Source: Lachnospiraceae bacterium | GTDB lineage: Bacteria; Bacillota; Clostridia; Lachnospirales; Lachnospiraceae | DNA: 64,000 nt | NCBI GenBank assembly: GCA_009780115.1 | Contig: WRAQ01000001.1 | Location: forward strand, 1-64,000 | Reading direction: 5' to 3' | Shown: positions 26,001 through 35,556 of the stretch, piece after piece | How positions within the stretch are numbered: the first letter of the stretch is position 1 | How the letters are laid out: every line of letters begins with the position of its first letter | Notes under the pieces: generated by a model | The model's input: the letters and a program-made list of their open reading frames with translations, nothing else | What the model was told of the DNA's origin: nothing | Database searches by the model: none | Translations under genes and position numbers: made by a program

Positions 26001-29000
26001 TATTGTAGGCTTTGAGAATAATTCCATAATCGGCAGATTTACGCTAAAAATATGCCGTATATGGCCGATTATCTGAATCGCTTTGATAGAGTCGCCACCG
26101 ATATCGAAAAAGTTATCATATACACCTATCTTATTGACCTTTAATACGTTTTCAAATATTTCTCTTACATTTTGCTCTATCGGAGTTCTGGGTTCCATAT
26201 ACTTAACGCCCAGAATATTATACAAGCTTGCATCAGGCAAAGCTTTTCGGTCTATTTTTCCATTTGGCGTTCTTGGAATATTGTCCGTAAATACGAATTT
26301 ACTCGGTATCATATACTCCGGAAGCCGCTGTTTCAGGGAATCTCTGAAAAATTTAATCGATTTGGCCTTATCGCGATTAACAATATAAGCTACAATTTTT
26401 TTTTCATTTTCTGCCGTCTCAGTTATAATAACAGCCGTCTGCTTTATTTCCGCACATTCTTTAAGGGCCAATTCAATATCATCGGTTCCAATCAAATATC
26501 CGTTAATATTTTCCTGAAAATCATACCGCCCCGTTATAATAAGCCGGCCTTGCTCATCTAGCCAACCATTATCACCAGTATAATACACGGGTTCTTTTTC
26601 TTCACCTAATAGCTTTATATTCCTAAATACCTGAGCGGTCAGTTCTTCGTTATTGATATAGCCCGATGACACAGGGACACCGGTAGCGATTATTTTTCCA
26701 TTGATATTAGTTGGTAATATATTATCATCATTATCAATAATATATATTTTAGCATTGGCAATGGGATAACCTGCGGGTACCGCCGTTTCGCCGCTGCCCA
26801 TAAGCTTTGTGTCATAGTAAGCGATATCGGAGCAATTTTCAGTCGAACCATATAGATTGATCAAGCGGGTATTCGGGAAAATATCATACCACTTTCTGAC
26901 GAAATCTATTGAAACCGGTTCTGCGCTCGTAGCGGTATATCGCAATAAAATATCGCTATTATCCCGTTTTCTGCCCTCATCCATGAGAATAGTTAAAATC
27001 GGGGGAGAAGCGAAAAAATAAGTAATTTGATGTTTAACGATATCATCAAGCAGCATTCCTGACAATACATGCTGCCTTGGTATTATGACAGTTGGAACGC
27101 CTCGCAAAAGTCCCCCGAACATTTCAACGAAAGAACCGATTAACGCATATGATTTATGGTGCGCCATAATATCCCCGTCTTTAAATGGCATTGTATCCCA
27201 TGCCCATTTAAGTCGATTAACAATTGCGCTCGACTTTGTTTGAACTCCTTTGGGGGTACCAGTAGAACCTGATGTGAAGATAATGTGAAATATATTATCA
27301 ATGATATGATTTGTTTTAGGATTTGTATTAGATTTCGTTCCGACACCGTTCCAAAACTCCGAATCAGCGCAATATATATCTATATCCGTCCTCAGATTCT
27401 CAATATGATCAGACTCAGTAATAATACAAATGGGAGAAGCCGTATCAATTAACTTTTTAATATGTTTCGCAGGATGACTTACGTCTAATGGCAAATAAGC
27501 CGCTCCCATCTTAATGATACCCAAAATAAGAATAAGAGTATCGATGCTCTTGTCGTCCATATATAAAGCTACAACGTCAGCCGCTCTTATACCGCGGCTT
27601 TGCATGTAAGCCGAACATTGATTAGCTTTTTGATTTAATTCATTATATGTAATTGTTTTATCAAGATAAATATACGCTGCTTTATCAGGGTTCAGAGCTG
27701 CCTGCTTTTCAAAAAGCTGGATAAAATTCTCTTCTGCGTACTCCAATTTCTGAGTCTCATTATAATTTTTTAAGGTTTTAATGTCGGCAACGCTCAGCAA
27801 ATCGTAAGCTTTTAATTTCTTCCGGTTATCTTTTAATACTTTTCGTAAAAGAATTTCATACCGTTCCATTAACTGAGAAACAAATAGCTGATCGTAAAGA
27901 TTAAGATTATACTCACAGTCAATCCAGAAAGTGCCGTTCAATTCGATTACGGTAAATGTCATTTCATTCTTTGAATAAATACTTTTAACCGGTAAATTTT
28001 CCACCTCAATATCTCGCAGCTTAAAAATTTCCGTATCATCTCCATGGTAATCAAACAATATTTGAAATAATGGTGTCTGAGATGTTTTCCGTTCTATTTT
28101 TAGATCTTCGATTATATTTTCAAACGGATAATCCTGATTATCAATAGCTTCCTGCGCCAAATCATGTACTTTATGTAGCAGCTCAATAAAATCCTCATCT
28201 GGATTAACACGGCTTCTGACACATATTATATTTAAAAATAATCCTATTAGACTTTTTGTTTTTCCTAATTTCCTATTAATAACCGGCGAACCAATAATTA
28301 TGTCTTCTTGCCCTGTATATTTATAAATCAATAGTTTAAGCACGCTTAGCAAACAAGAGTATGGTGAAACTCTCTCCTGTCTCGCTAAGTTCTTTATGCT
28401 TCTTGTAATATTTCTATCCAATTGAATCCTTTGCGAATGACCATTAAGTCCTATTATATCCGATCTTTTCCTAGTCAAATTCAATTCCGTAAGCATATCT
28501 TGGATTCCGTCCATCTTTTGGAGCCAATATCTTTTTTGTTTTATTAGCTGATCAGAATCACGCAGTTCTTTTTCGTATTCGGCAAAATCAAAATAAGATA
28601 TATTTTTTTCCGCCGAATCCGGTTTTCCATTATTCTCGTAGAGTGTTTCAAGCTCCGATAACATCTGTATCCATGATTGATTATCAGTTACTATATGATG
28701 AACATTCAAAATAAAATGATATTCTTCGTCCTTTGTTTGCATTAATGCCGGACGAACTAAAATTTCTTTTTCCAAATCAAAATTGTATTCAAGCTCCGAA
28801 TTGATATATTGAAATATATATTCATCTTTGTCTTTCATGTTCCTTATATCGGCGTATTCAAATTTGAGCTCTCCGGGGTTTACCTTTTGTAGGATATCAT
28901 TGTCTTTTTCATAAAAGTTAGCGTGTAAAATTTCATGAGAATCAAACAGTGTCTGAAACGCACGGATAAATCTATTTACATTAAGTTTACCTTTTAATCT

Positions 29001-30881
29001 GCTGTTCGTAATGGTATTATATAAAGATGAACAATCTTCGATTTGAGAAACAATCCATATTCTTTTCTGAGCCGCAGTAGTTTTATAGAATTCTTTTTTC
29101 TTTGCTTTTTTTATCCTATTGTCTTCAACGCCATTATTAACTTTTCTCTCAATAAAAATCGCCAATAAATCAATTGTTGGATTATTAACAAATTCTTTTA
29201 CGGTAATGTCAATGTGGAATTGACTTGCGATATCCGAAATAACTTTGATGGCAAGTATTGAGTCGCCTCCCATTTCGTAAAAATCTATATCAATCGGAAA
29301 TATCTCCATATCCGTTCGTAAAGTGCGCTTCCAAATGTCTTTGACAGCGTTTTGATAAAAATTCAAAGCCGTTTCAGCGGCTTTAAATACCATCGCTGAT
29401 TCCCACTCCCTATCCGTCAATGCTCGATAATCTATTTTTCCGGTATCCAGCCGGGGAATAGAATCGGCATGATAAAAATGTTTCGGAAGCATAATAAGCG
29501 GTAGAATTTTTGTAAAATAACTTATAAAATCATAATAATTAATTTTCTGATTACCTTTTAAAACAAGATAACATACTAAAAATTTCTTTTCTTCCCCTCG
29601 GGATTCCACATAACATTCCTCAATACTATCATATTTAATGAGAACCGCCTCGATCTCCGCAAGTTCAACGCGAACCCCCATTATGCTGACTTGATTATCC
29701 TTGCGCCCGAGGAATATTATTTCGTTTCTTTCGTTGAATTTCCCCATATCACCGGTTCGAAGCATTTTCCCGCCATTAAAAGGATCGGCAATAAATTTCC
29801 CCGCCGTTAATTCAGCATCGTTAAGATATCCTTTCGCGATACCAGCCCCGCCGAGATAAATTTCTCCTGCCATGCCTTCCGGCACATGATTACCATGCTC
29901 GTCCAAAATATAGGCGAATGTTTTGCTGAGCGGTTTTCCGATCGGCACAATATCGGTATCTTTTTCGGTAATGGTATGCCACAATGTACTTACGGTAGCC
30001 TCCGTCAGTCCATATCCGCATCTGACACAAGAGCCTTTTATCAATCGATCTAAATTCGAATATTTTACTATATCTCCTCCGACCAGTATTAATCTTACAT
30101 TTCCTAATTTCTCATTCAGAGAAATGATTTTATTTAAAATATTCAGTATTTGAGGTGGGGCACTTAAAATAGTTACATTTTGCTCTATGATGAGATTGTA
30201 AATATACTCGCAATCTGTTTTCTGATTAACATCAGGGATAATTAATGTACCCCCGGCCATTAGAATCGGGAAAACCACTTCTAAAATGCAATCGAAATGT
30301 AAAGGGGAAAAACCCATAAATATGTCATCCTGAACGATTTCCATTTCATGTATAAAAATTTCCGTATGTTCCAAAAGGTTTTCCATCGTGTTAATAATAC
30401 CTTTGGGCTCCCCTGTTGTACCGGAAGTAAATAAAATATAAGCATCTTTACAATCAGAAAATTTATTATTTTCACTGTCCGTTATTACGGACAAATTATT
30501 TTCCTTTTCCTGATCAATAATATAGCTCACGCCATCAAAATCCCTAGTCAATTCCTGACTAGATTCTTTGGTGAAAATAAAATGAATATCTGCCGCTATT
30601 ATTTTTTTCTTATTGCGCACTGCCGGTTCCGAAATGTTTAAAGGAACCATCGTACAGCCCGCTGATAAAATCCCCAGGCATATAGCGACTGTTTCGGGAG
30701 CAACATCCATATATATTCCAATATTTCCGCCTTTTGAATAGCCATGTTCCAAGAGTAGATTCGCCGTATTCCTGGCTATACTTAGCATCTGTCCATAGGT
30801 AATTTTATAGTCCTGATATATTATCGCAATTTTATCGGGATTAGAATTTTCTATAATCCTTTCTATCATATTCTTCCCCAT
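23082..30881 (-). CDS. Three-module nonribosomal peptide synthetase with thioesterase
   Basis: 2599 residues. Order: A1 (about 1-500, FTSGTTGEPKG, HFDCILEVVF), PCP1 (Ser541), C1 (about 605-1040, HHIVTDN), A2 (about 1065-1530, FTSGSTGTPKG), PCP2 (Ser1598), C2 (about 1650-2095, SHIVTDG), a vestige of an A-domain C-terminal part (about 2120-2200), PCP3 (Ser2234) and a type I thioesterase (about 2320-2599). A1 keeps the substrate-binding Asp; in A2 the equivalent position in YALIGSFVEMFGG is hydrophobic, so A2 may not select an ordinary alpha-amino acid. Module 3 lacks a working A domain and needs loading in trans, possibly by the A-PCP protein nearby. The thioesterase nucleophile elbow reads GWCTGG, with Cys2400 instead of Ser. 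AGAGGAAA ribosome binding site. Confidence 0.95.
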   Translation of the reverse strand: MGKNMIERIIENSNPDKIAIIYQDYKITYGQMLSIARNTANLLLEHGYSKGGNIGIYMDVAPETVAICLGILSAGCTMVPLNISEPAVRNKKKIIAADIHFIFTKESSQELTRDFDGVSYIIDQEKENNLSVITDSENNKFSDCKDAYILFTSGTTGEPKGIINTMENLLEHTEIFIHEMEIVQDDIFMGFSPLHFDCILEVVFPILMAGGTLIIPDVNQKTDCEYIYNLIIEQNVTILSAPPQILNILNKIISLNEKLGNVRLILVGGDIVKYSNLDRLIKGSCVRCGYGLTEATVSTLWHTITEKDTDIVPIGKPLSKTFAYILDEHGNHVPEGMAGEIYLGGAGIAKGYLNDAELTAGKFIADPFNGGKMLRTGDMGKFNERNEIIFLGRKDNQVSIMGVRVELAEIEAVLIKYDSIEECYVESRGEEKKFLVCYLVLKGNQKINYYDFISYFTKILPLIMLPKHFYHADSIPRLDTGKIDYRALTDREWESAMVFKAAETALNFYQNAVKDIWKRTLRTDMEIFPIDIDFYEMGGDSILAIKVISDIASQFHIDITVKEFVNNPTIDLLAIFIERKVNNGVEDNRIKKAKKKEFYKTTAAQKRIWIVSQIEDCSSLYNTITNSRLKGKLNVNRFIRAFQTLFDSHEILHANFYEKDNDILQKVNPGELKFEYADIRNMKDKDEYIFQYINSELEYNFDLEKEILVRPALMQTKDEEYHFILNVHHIVTDNQSWIQMLSELETLYENNGKPDSAEKNISYFDFAEYEKELRDSDQLIKQKRYWLQKMDGIQDMLTELNLTRKRSDIIGLNGHSQRIQLDRNITRSIKNLARQERVSPYSCLLSVLKLLIYKYTGQEDIIIGSPVINRKLGKTKSLIGLFLNIICVRSRVNPDEDFIELLHKVHDLAQEAIDNQDYPFENIIEDLKIERKTSQTPLFQILFDYHGDDTEIFKLRDIEVENLPVKSIYSKNEMTFTVIELNGTFWIDCEYNLNLYDQLFVSQLMERYEILLRKVLKDNRKKLKAYDLLSVADIKTLKNYNETQKLEYAEENFIQLFEKQAALNPDKAAYIYLDKTITYNELNQKANQCSAYMQSRGIRAADVVALYMDDKSIDTLILILGIIKMGAAYLPLDVSHPAKHIKKLIDTASPICIITESDHIENLRTDIDIYCADSEFWNGVGTKSNTNPKTNHIIDNIFHIIFTSGSTGTPKGVQTKSSAIVNRLKWAWDTMPFKDGDIMAHHKSYALIGSFVEMFGGLLRGVPTVIIPRQHVLSGMLLDDIVKHQITYFFASPPILTILMDEGRKRDNSDILLRYTATSAEPVSIDFVRKWYDIFPNTRLINLYGSTENCSDIAYYDTKLMGSGETAVPAGYPIANAKIYIIDNDDNILPTNINGKIIATGVPVSSGYINNEELTAQVFRNIKLLGEEKEPVYYTGDNGWLDEQGRLIITGRYDFQENINGYLIGTDDIELALKECAEIKQTAVIITETAENEKKIVAYIVNRDKAKSIKFFRDSLKQRLPEYMIPSKFVFTDNIPRTPNGKIDRKALPDASLYNILGVKYMEPRTPIEQNVREIFENVLKVNKIGVYDNFFDIGGDSIKAIQIIGHIRHIFSVNLPIMELFSKPTIADMSEYISNAERNYKLNYEMVSNEPRKVYPISYVQEGFYFYNKLEPRNIFYNIAANRIEGRFDLDIFKKSLTWVMLRHDALRMLFIEVNGRAEIVISSQVEPHIQEIDLSHLEEGEKSKEVIRLSRKEIDSSFDFYIGPLLRVKCYKLGQDDIVVLINMSHIVTDGRSINILLKEVSYAYKHYIAGAPFELPPLPIQFSDFIIWQKSEYFNEIIEKQKGYWREALKGKLPVLNLKGKARPEVFTYKGGIVKATMAKALTEQLKQLGYQYKSTLYMVLLAIYNMTLYIYTKNEDIIVGSPIAGRGYPQVENLIGCFVNTICIRINCDNNMSFDDLIEHVREKTLGAFSNSDVPFDELVKMLNPSRDLSRGPIFQSMMTMQDNACNLLDLKGTKITDAGVINDLAPYDLSVIIWVEENQTVFYTEYYSDVFTQDFVEGFLEDYFKIAALVLENPKMQISNINLINDDKSEALLKQWVCSAEGLSADQATRKALDDANISYENKRFLILNENRKPVKEGMVGEICLVSKQIDFELASFERDVLGTQLPGYYYDNIIHSKEDIKQADEPQAEISNEELTEYEDGIRRIWEKLLERNINDITANFFDSGGSSLMIIAMIEMINQEYDISLSIASVFKYPSIRSLASQIFKLINRTDESNEKSNINKSRKRLAKRSERIQSKKRIIEEKEEDLVIVNKIREGNSGVTVVCIGPVNAVSPKYVKDLFHPLTEAMSKEISVSYIKLNISYQHDLKEYISRCVEKVIPLWENSNNFFLVGWCTGGLIAHEMAHVLEREGRITKQVFLLDTYEPDYAKEFKEKKFIFDDKEITYSQVIYVIEQMDVQKNNNLSLVEKELSTIAEKSSVCEFIFEKLSNLNMAETMLKRVLKVNIDLTDKLNLESTRLCSQYQSSDFYRNTTLMIPKTSREHNVDQYLGWKRVLSGKIDVQYIEGIQKDMLIGKNALHLTNSILNLRKGANYD

Positions 30882-30917
30882 ATGTATTTCCTCTCTTTTC
30901 TTTTGTATATTGAGTTT

Positions 30918-32789
30918 CTATATAGCATCGTTATAATTTGGAATATTAAACATTTCTTTCAGGATTCCAAATGTAATTACCGGCATAAGCAGATCCTCCT
31001 CATAAGGTATATTTAATAAGAACCCCCTTGTGCTATATCTTATTCTCAATTCCTCAATTGTATCAGGATTAAAATATCCATCTTTTTTGATTTTATTATA
31101 TGACAGATAATCCTGCACCCATTCGGATTTATTTTGCAAAAGCTGTGGACTTCCGGGTGCCGAAAATCCAAATTTTTCTCGGTTTATTATTGCTCCCGGA
31201 AGAACTTTATCGCTTAATTTCTTTAATATATATTTTTCTTCGTAATTATTCAGTTTCAGATTCGGCGGTATCCGAGTCACGAATTCGACCAAATCCTTAT
31301 CCAGAAAGGGATATCTTCCTTCCACCGAATTCGCCATTAACATCCTGTCTCCGTGATCTGAAATCAGATGATCCGCAACTCTTACCTTAAAATCTATATA
31401 AGAACGCACATGTAAAGGATGGATACCTTGAAGCCGCTTTTTGTTCACAAGCCCAAAGTTAACAAAGTTGATTTCATTATAATTTTCAGTAATATCACGA
31501 GAAAAAATACTTTTCTTAATTTCATCAAATTCTGTGTAATTCTTCTCGTATAAGAAATCAGCTCTTCCCCACAGCTTATTACGATATTCCGATTCTTTTA
31601 TGCTACACTCCATATTTGATCCGCTTTCATATCGGAAATAATCAAATTTATAACTTGGATAACCCGCAAACAGCTCATCCGCACCTTCACCGGTCAAGAC
31701 GACTTTTACGCCATTGCCGCGAACCAAGTTTGACAATATTATGGATGTAGTATTGTAACTTTCTTTTAACGGGGTTTCACTATGCCATATTACCCGGCTC
31801 ATATTTTTATAGACATCTTCCAAATCAAACAAATAAGAGTGACCCTGTATGTCAATGTCCTTGCGCATAATCTCTTGAAAAGCTTCTTCATCAAAAAATT
31901 TATCCCGAAAAGTCATGGAATAAACAGAATGCAGTCCTTTATGCATACCATTTGCTAATTTGGATATGAGCGATGAATCCAGTCCTCCGCTTAAGTACGC
32001 ACCTACCGGCACATCAGAAATCATTCTCCTTCGGATGGACTGGTTCAGTAAATCTCTAATTTTTTCTAAATAATAACTTTCATCATGATAATTAATCGCT
32101 TGATCCTTTGGGTAGGATATATCCCAATATTCCACTTCACTAATTCCGCTTTGGTCCACAGTAATATAGTGGCCTGGTTTGACCGATGAAATTGATTTAA
32201 AAATAGTCCTCGGGCTTACAATCCCCGGCAGTGAAAAGCATTGATCCAAACCGACGAGGTCAACTGTTCTATCCGCTCCCGGATATTCCAAAATTGCCTT
32301 TATTTCAGAAGCAAATACAAATACCCCATTAATTAATGAATAAAACAGAGGCGTTATACCAAAATGATCCCTTGCGACAATAAGCTTATGTTCCAGACTG
32401 TCATATAGAGAAAAGGAAAATTGGCCGCTAATTTTATCCAAAAGCTGTAATCCTGATTCTTCATATAGATGTAAAATAACTTCAGCGTTAGAGTCAGTTC
32501 GAAAATGATGCCCCATTTCAATTAATTCAGTTTTTAAATCTAAGTAGTTAAAAATCACTCCATCACATACTAATACATATCTGCTGTCTTCACTGATAAT
32601 CGGCTGCAAGCCGTTTGACAGGCCGATAGTTTTAAGATAACAAAACCCAAAGCAGGCTCTTTCCGATAGATAGGAATCACATTCATCAGGCCCTCTATGA
32701 AACAGTAATTTATTCATACGGTTTAGGCTTGCCATTTCATTCTCGTTTAATTTTCTGTTAAAGCTATACATTCCATTTATTCCGCACAT
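30918..32789 (-). CDS. Asparagine synthetase-like, glutamine-hydrolysing amidotransferase
   Basis: About 623 residues of the AsnB family. The N-terminal class II glutaminase starts MCGINGMYSF, so Cys2 becomes the N-terminal nucleophile; this fixes the start at ATG 32789 rather than the GTG three codons earlier. FHRGPDE and the FNYLDLKTEL region complete it. The C-terminal synthetase half has the P-loop SGGLDSSLISKLA, LTGEGADELFAGYPSYKF and NREKFGFSAPGSPQ. It transfers ammonia to an adenylated carboxylate. In peptide antibiotic clusters, AsnB homologues often amidate a side chain or C-terminus or serve as amide ligases, which fits better here than asparagine supply. Confidence 0.92.
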   Translation of the reverse strand: MCGINGMYSFNRKLNENEMASLNRMNKLLFHRGPDECDSYLSERACFGFCYLKTIGLSNGLQPIISEDSRYVLVCDGVIFNYLDLKTELIEMGHHFRTDSNAEVILHLYEESGLQLLDKISGQFSFSLYDSLEHKLIVARDHFGITPLFYSLINGVFVFASEIKAILEYPGADRTVDLVGLDQCFSLPGIVSPRTIFKSISSVKPGHYITVDQSGISEVEYWDISYPKDQAINYHDESYYLEKIRDLLNQSIRRRMISDVPVGAYLSGGLDSSLISKLANGMHKGLHSVYSMTFRDKFFDEEAFQEIMRKDIDIQGHSYLFDLEDVYKNMSRVIWHSETPLKESYNTTSIILSNLVRGNGVKVVLTGEGADELFAGYPSYKFDYFRYESGSNMECSIKESEYRNKLWGRADFLYEKNYTEFDEIKKSIFSRDITENYNEINFVNFGLVNKKRLQGIHPLHVRSYIDFKVRVADHLISDHGDRMLMANSVEGRYPFLDKDLVEFVTRIPPNLKLNNYEEKYILKKLSDKVLPGAIINREKFGFSAPGSPQLLQNKSEWVQDYLSYNKIKKDGYFNPDTIEELRIRYSTRGFLLNIPYEEDLLMPVITFGILKEMFNIPNYNDAI

Positions 32790-32893
32790 ATAATTCACAT
32801 TTCTTATTATTTGTTATAATAATTGTCCTTTCAATATAATGCCGCTCTGACACCTATACATAAAGCCGCAGTTATGCGAGATATCTAATGAAT

Positions 32894-33754
32894 TCAATAC
32901 TCTATTGTTTTATCACCTAAAACCTCACCGTATATGTTACGTTTATTCCTGCCGTAAACTACCCAACATGTATCGACCGGGCCGCCAAAGTTTGATACAA
33001 GTTCCAATTCATGGGGATATTCAGAAGCAAAATGAATAAATGTAATTCCATAATTATATTTCCCATTTAACAAAGCCTCATTAACTTTTGGATTAGATGT
33101 TTCAAATATAAGCTCATCCCATTCATTTGGGTCTATATAATTTACAGCCGCGGGCATAATGCCGATCTTTTTTTCTCCGCTCCCATTTTTCCGGCGGAGA
33201 ATTCCCATACTAATTGTTGGGCACTGAAATGAGTCATTCATATAAATTTCATTCCGATATTTTTCATTAAGCAAGCCAATCTGTGGATGTGCCACATTTT
33301 GCACGATATAATCCACCTCATTATTTTTTATTTTTAAGACAGCATCTTCAAAATCATCCACATAATCAATTTTTGCAGCTTTTATCGAATGAAAATTAAT
33401 AAACTGTTTTACAGCGTTTGAATGACAAGTTCCATCCGGACCCAAAGTACAAAATATTATTTCTTTCACTTTGTCATCACAAGAAGGCAGCATTTCTTGC
33501 TCCAATTTACAGGCATAGTCGATTATCACCTTATAAATATTTTTAATCAGCTCTGGGGCCAATTCTTTTTCTTTCGCCATAAGTTCGCATTTTCTCATGA
33601 TTTCTTCAACCCTGGTATTTTGCATTACCGGGATATTATTTTCTTTTTTATAGTGACCAATTTTGTTAATGATCTCAAAACGTTCTTTTATAAGATCAAT
33701 TAATTTGGTATCAATCAGGTCAATTTCCTGCCTTTTGTTCTTCAACCATTCCAT
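32894..33754 (-). CDS. AroQ chorismate mutase fused to a BacA / prephenate dehydratase-like domain
   Basis: 286 residues. Residues 1-90 are an AroQ-type mutase (KNKRQEIDLIDTKLIDLIKERFEIINKIGHYKKEN, with typical Arg and Lys positions). Residues about 100-286 resemble the prephenate dehydratase fold, more the decarboxylase BacA of bacilysin synthesis: CTLGPDGTCHSNAVKQFI, then DFEDAVLKI, YIVQNVAHPQIGLL and FQCPTISMGIL. I see no TRF motif of true dehydratases. With the neighbouring aminodeoxychorismate synthase it would turn 4-amino-4-deoxychorismate into the corresponding prephenate and decarboxylate it, with or without aromatisation. The start has GGAGGTG and overlaps the ABC transporter stop by one base. 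Prephenate dehydratase activity is the main alternative. Confidence 0.8.
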   Translation of the reverse strand: MEWLKNKRQEIDLIDTKLIDLIKERFEIINKIGHYKKENNIPVMQNTRVEEIMRKCELMAKEKELAPELIKNIYKVIIDYACKLEQEMLPSCDDKVKEIIFCTLGPDGTCHSNAVKQFINFHSIKAAKIDYVDDFEDAVLKIKNNEVDYIVQNVAHPQIGLLNEKYRNEIYMNDSFQCPTISMGILRRKNGSGEKKIGIMPAAVNYIDPNEWDELIFETSNPKVNEALLNGKYNYGITFIHFASEYPHELELVSNFGGPVDTCWVVYGRNKRNIYGEVLGDKTIEY

Positions 33755-35556
33755 TATACACCTCCGGGAACTTGCACATTATATTCTTTAATTTGGTTCT
33801 TTAGGTTATACCAATGAGCCTGAGCATTAAACATATTAAAAAATACACCTTTATCTTTCATTAGTTGATTATAATCTCCATATTCTACAAGCTTCCCTTC
33901 TTTCATAACAATTATTTTATCCGCATATTTGCATAAACCAACCCTATGAGATATTATTATTGCAGTATTATCTTTAGAGATTTCAATAAAGCTTTTTAAA
34001 ATCTCCGTTTCTGTTAGTGGATCAAGGGCACTAGTCGGTTCATCCAGAATAACAAAATTACTTTCTTTGAACATCGCCCTGGCTATGGCAATTCTTTGCC
34101 ACTCTCCTCCGGAAAAAGCTACACCGGAAAATTCGCGGCCTATTTGATCATCTAATGAACAATCTTTTTTATTAAATCCAATTTGCGATAAGCAAGCTGT
34201 TAATTTATTATCATCTTTTATCTTCCCCACATTTGATATACCCACGTTTTCACGCAGCGTAAGATTACATTTCATGAAATCCTGAGGCACGACTGAAGTA
34301 TTTTTATAGAGATGATTTCTGTCTATCTCGCTAATGTTAACTTTATCATAAGTAATAATTCCTTCGTCAACTCTGTATAAACCCAACATAAGCTTTGCTA
34401 ATGTCGTTTTACCACTACCGTTTTCACCTACTACGACAATTTTTTCTCCCGCTTTAACTGAAAAGCTTATATTATCAATCGCTTTTTTAGATGCATTTGG
34501 ATAAGAAAACGAAACATTTTTAAATATTAACTGCTTAAAACTCTTTTTATCTAATGCACCGTTTTCTTCCTCATGCAATTCAAGAAACTCAAAATAATCC
34601 AATCCGAAACTGAGATGTTGTGGAACCTGCCCAAGATCAATCATCAGATTTTTTGTTGCCGTCTGCACATTGTTAATAGCAAATATACAAGCACCGAAAA
34701 TACCGACCGAAAGACTGCCTTCTAAAAGCAAGTAAAGGCAGAGCAGAAAACTTAATACAAAACCGGCTGATTTAATCAGATTGCAAAACAGCAAGGATTT
34801 GCTATCCTTTCTGTTAAAAGCCCAAATTTCTTTGTTTACCTGCCACTGAGTGTCTCTCCATTTTTCTGTAATATATTCTCCAGTTCCCATTACTCGCATC
34901 TCTTTTACCGCCGCCGCATCGCAAAAAAGCATCCACAAATATTCTGCTTTCCTTTTTTTAGGCGCTTGATGGGTTTTCAAATAATAAAACTCGTTTCCGC
35001 GAATGATTCTTGAAATCAGAAAAGGCAAAACGCAAAATAAACTAAGGGGTAAAAGCGCGGGGCTGTATCCCGCCAGCCCAATCGTAATGCTCACTACGGA
35101 TATTACAGAAGAAAACGCCTTCAATACCGATAGGTATATTCTTGGAAGCACATCCATTTGCACACATTCTTTTGCTCTCTGAGCTAAATTATGTATTTCA
35201 GTGTTTTCGTAACTAATTAAAGATAGCTTGGAATATTTAAGTCCTAACTGTATTTTAAGCACATGCAAAGTTTTTTCGTAAATACCGTAGTTTTCCACAA
35301 CACTTTGGATCGTATACAATGAAAACTGCACAAGAAATAATATTATATAAATAGTCCCATATTTAAGAATACTGTCCGCCAAACCATCACTAAATAAATA
35401 GTTGTTGACAGAATCAAATAAACTCGCTATCGTGATAGTAATAAGATAAGGAAGAATTCCAAATAACAATATAACTATCAGATTTAAAACACCAAAAAGC
35501 GGGGTGGCCGCCATAACCATATAAATGGATTTAAATATTACTTTCGTTTTATTCAA
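33754..35556 (-). CDS. ABC exporter half-transporter (membrane plus ATPase domains)
   Basis: About 600 residues: six-span membrane domain (first 320 residues), then an ATPase with Walker A GENGSGKTTLAKL, signature FSGGEWQRIAIARAMF, Walker B NFVILDEPTSALDP and an H-loop IIISHRVG. A TTG at 35556 with AGGTGG eight bases upstream is preferred; a GTG at 35568 is possible. It overlaps the other half-transporter gene and together they probably form a heterodimer exporting the cluster product, also giving self-resistance. Confidence 0.92.
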   Translation of the reverse strand: MNKTKVIFKSIYMVMAATPLFGVLNLIVILLFGILPYLITITIASLFDSVNNYLFSDGLADSILKYGTIYIILFLVQFSLYTIQSVVENYGIYEKTLHVLKIQLGLKYSKLSLISYENTEIHNLAQRAKECVQMDVLPRIYLSVLKAFSSVISVVSITIGLAGYSPALLPLSLFCVLPFLISRIIRGNEFYYLKTHQAPKKRKAEYLWMLFCDAAAVKEMRVMGTGEYITEKWRDTQWQVNKEIWAFNRKDSKSLLFCNLIKSAGFVLSFLLCLYLLLEGSLSVGIFGACIFAINNVQTATKNLMIDLGQVPQHLSFGLDYFEFLELHEEENGALDKKSFKQLIFKNVSFSYPNASKKAIDNISFSVKAGEKIVVVGENGSGKTTLAKLMLGLYRVDEGIITYDKVNISEIDRNHLYKNTSVVPQDFMKCNLTLRENVGISNVGKIKDDNKLTACLSQIGFNKKDCSLDDQIGREFSGVAFSGGEWQRIAIARAMFKESNFVILDEPTSALDPLTETEILKSFIEISKDNTAIIISHRVGLCKYADKIIVMKEGKLVEYGDYNQLMKDKGVFFNMFNAQAHWYNLKNQIKEYNVQVPGGV

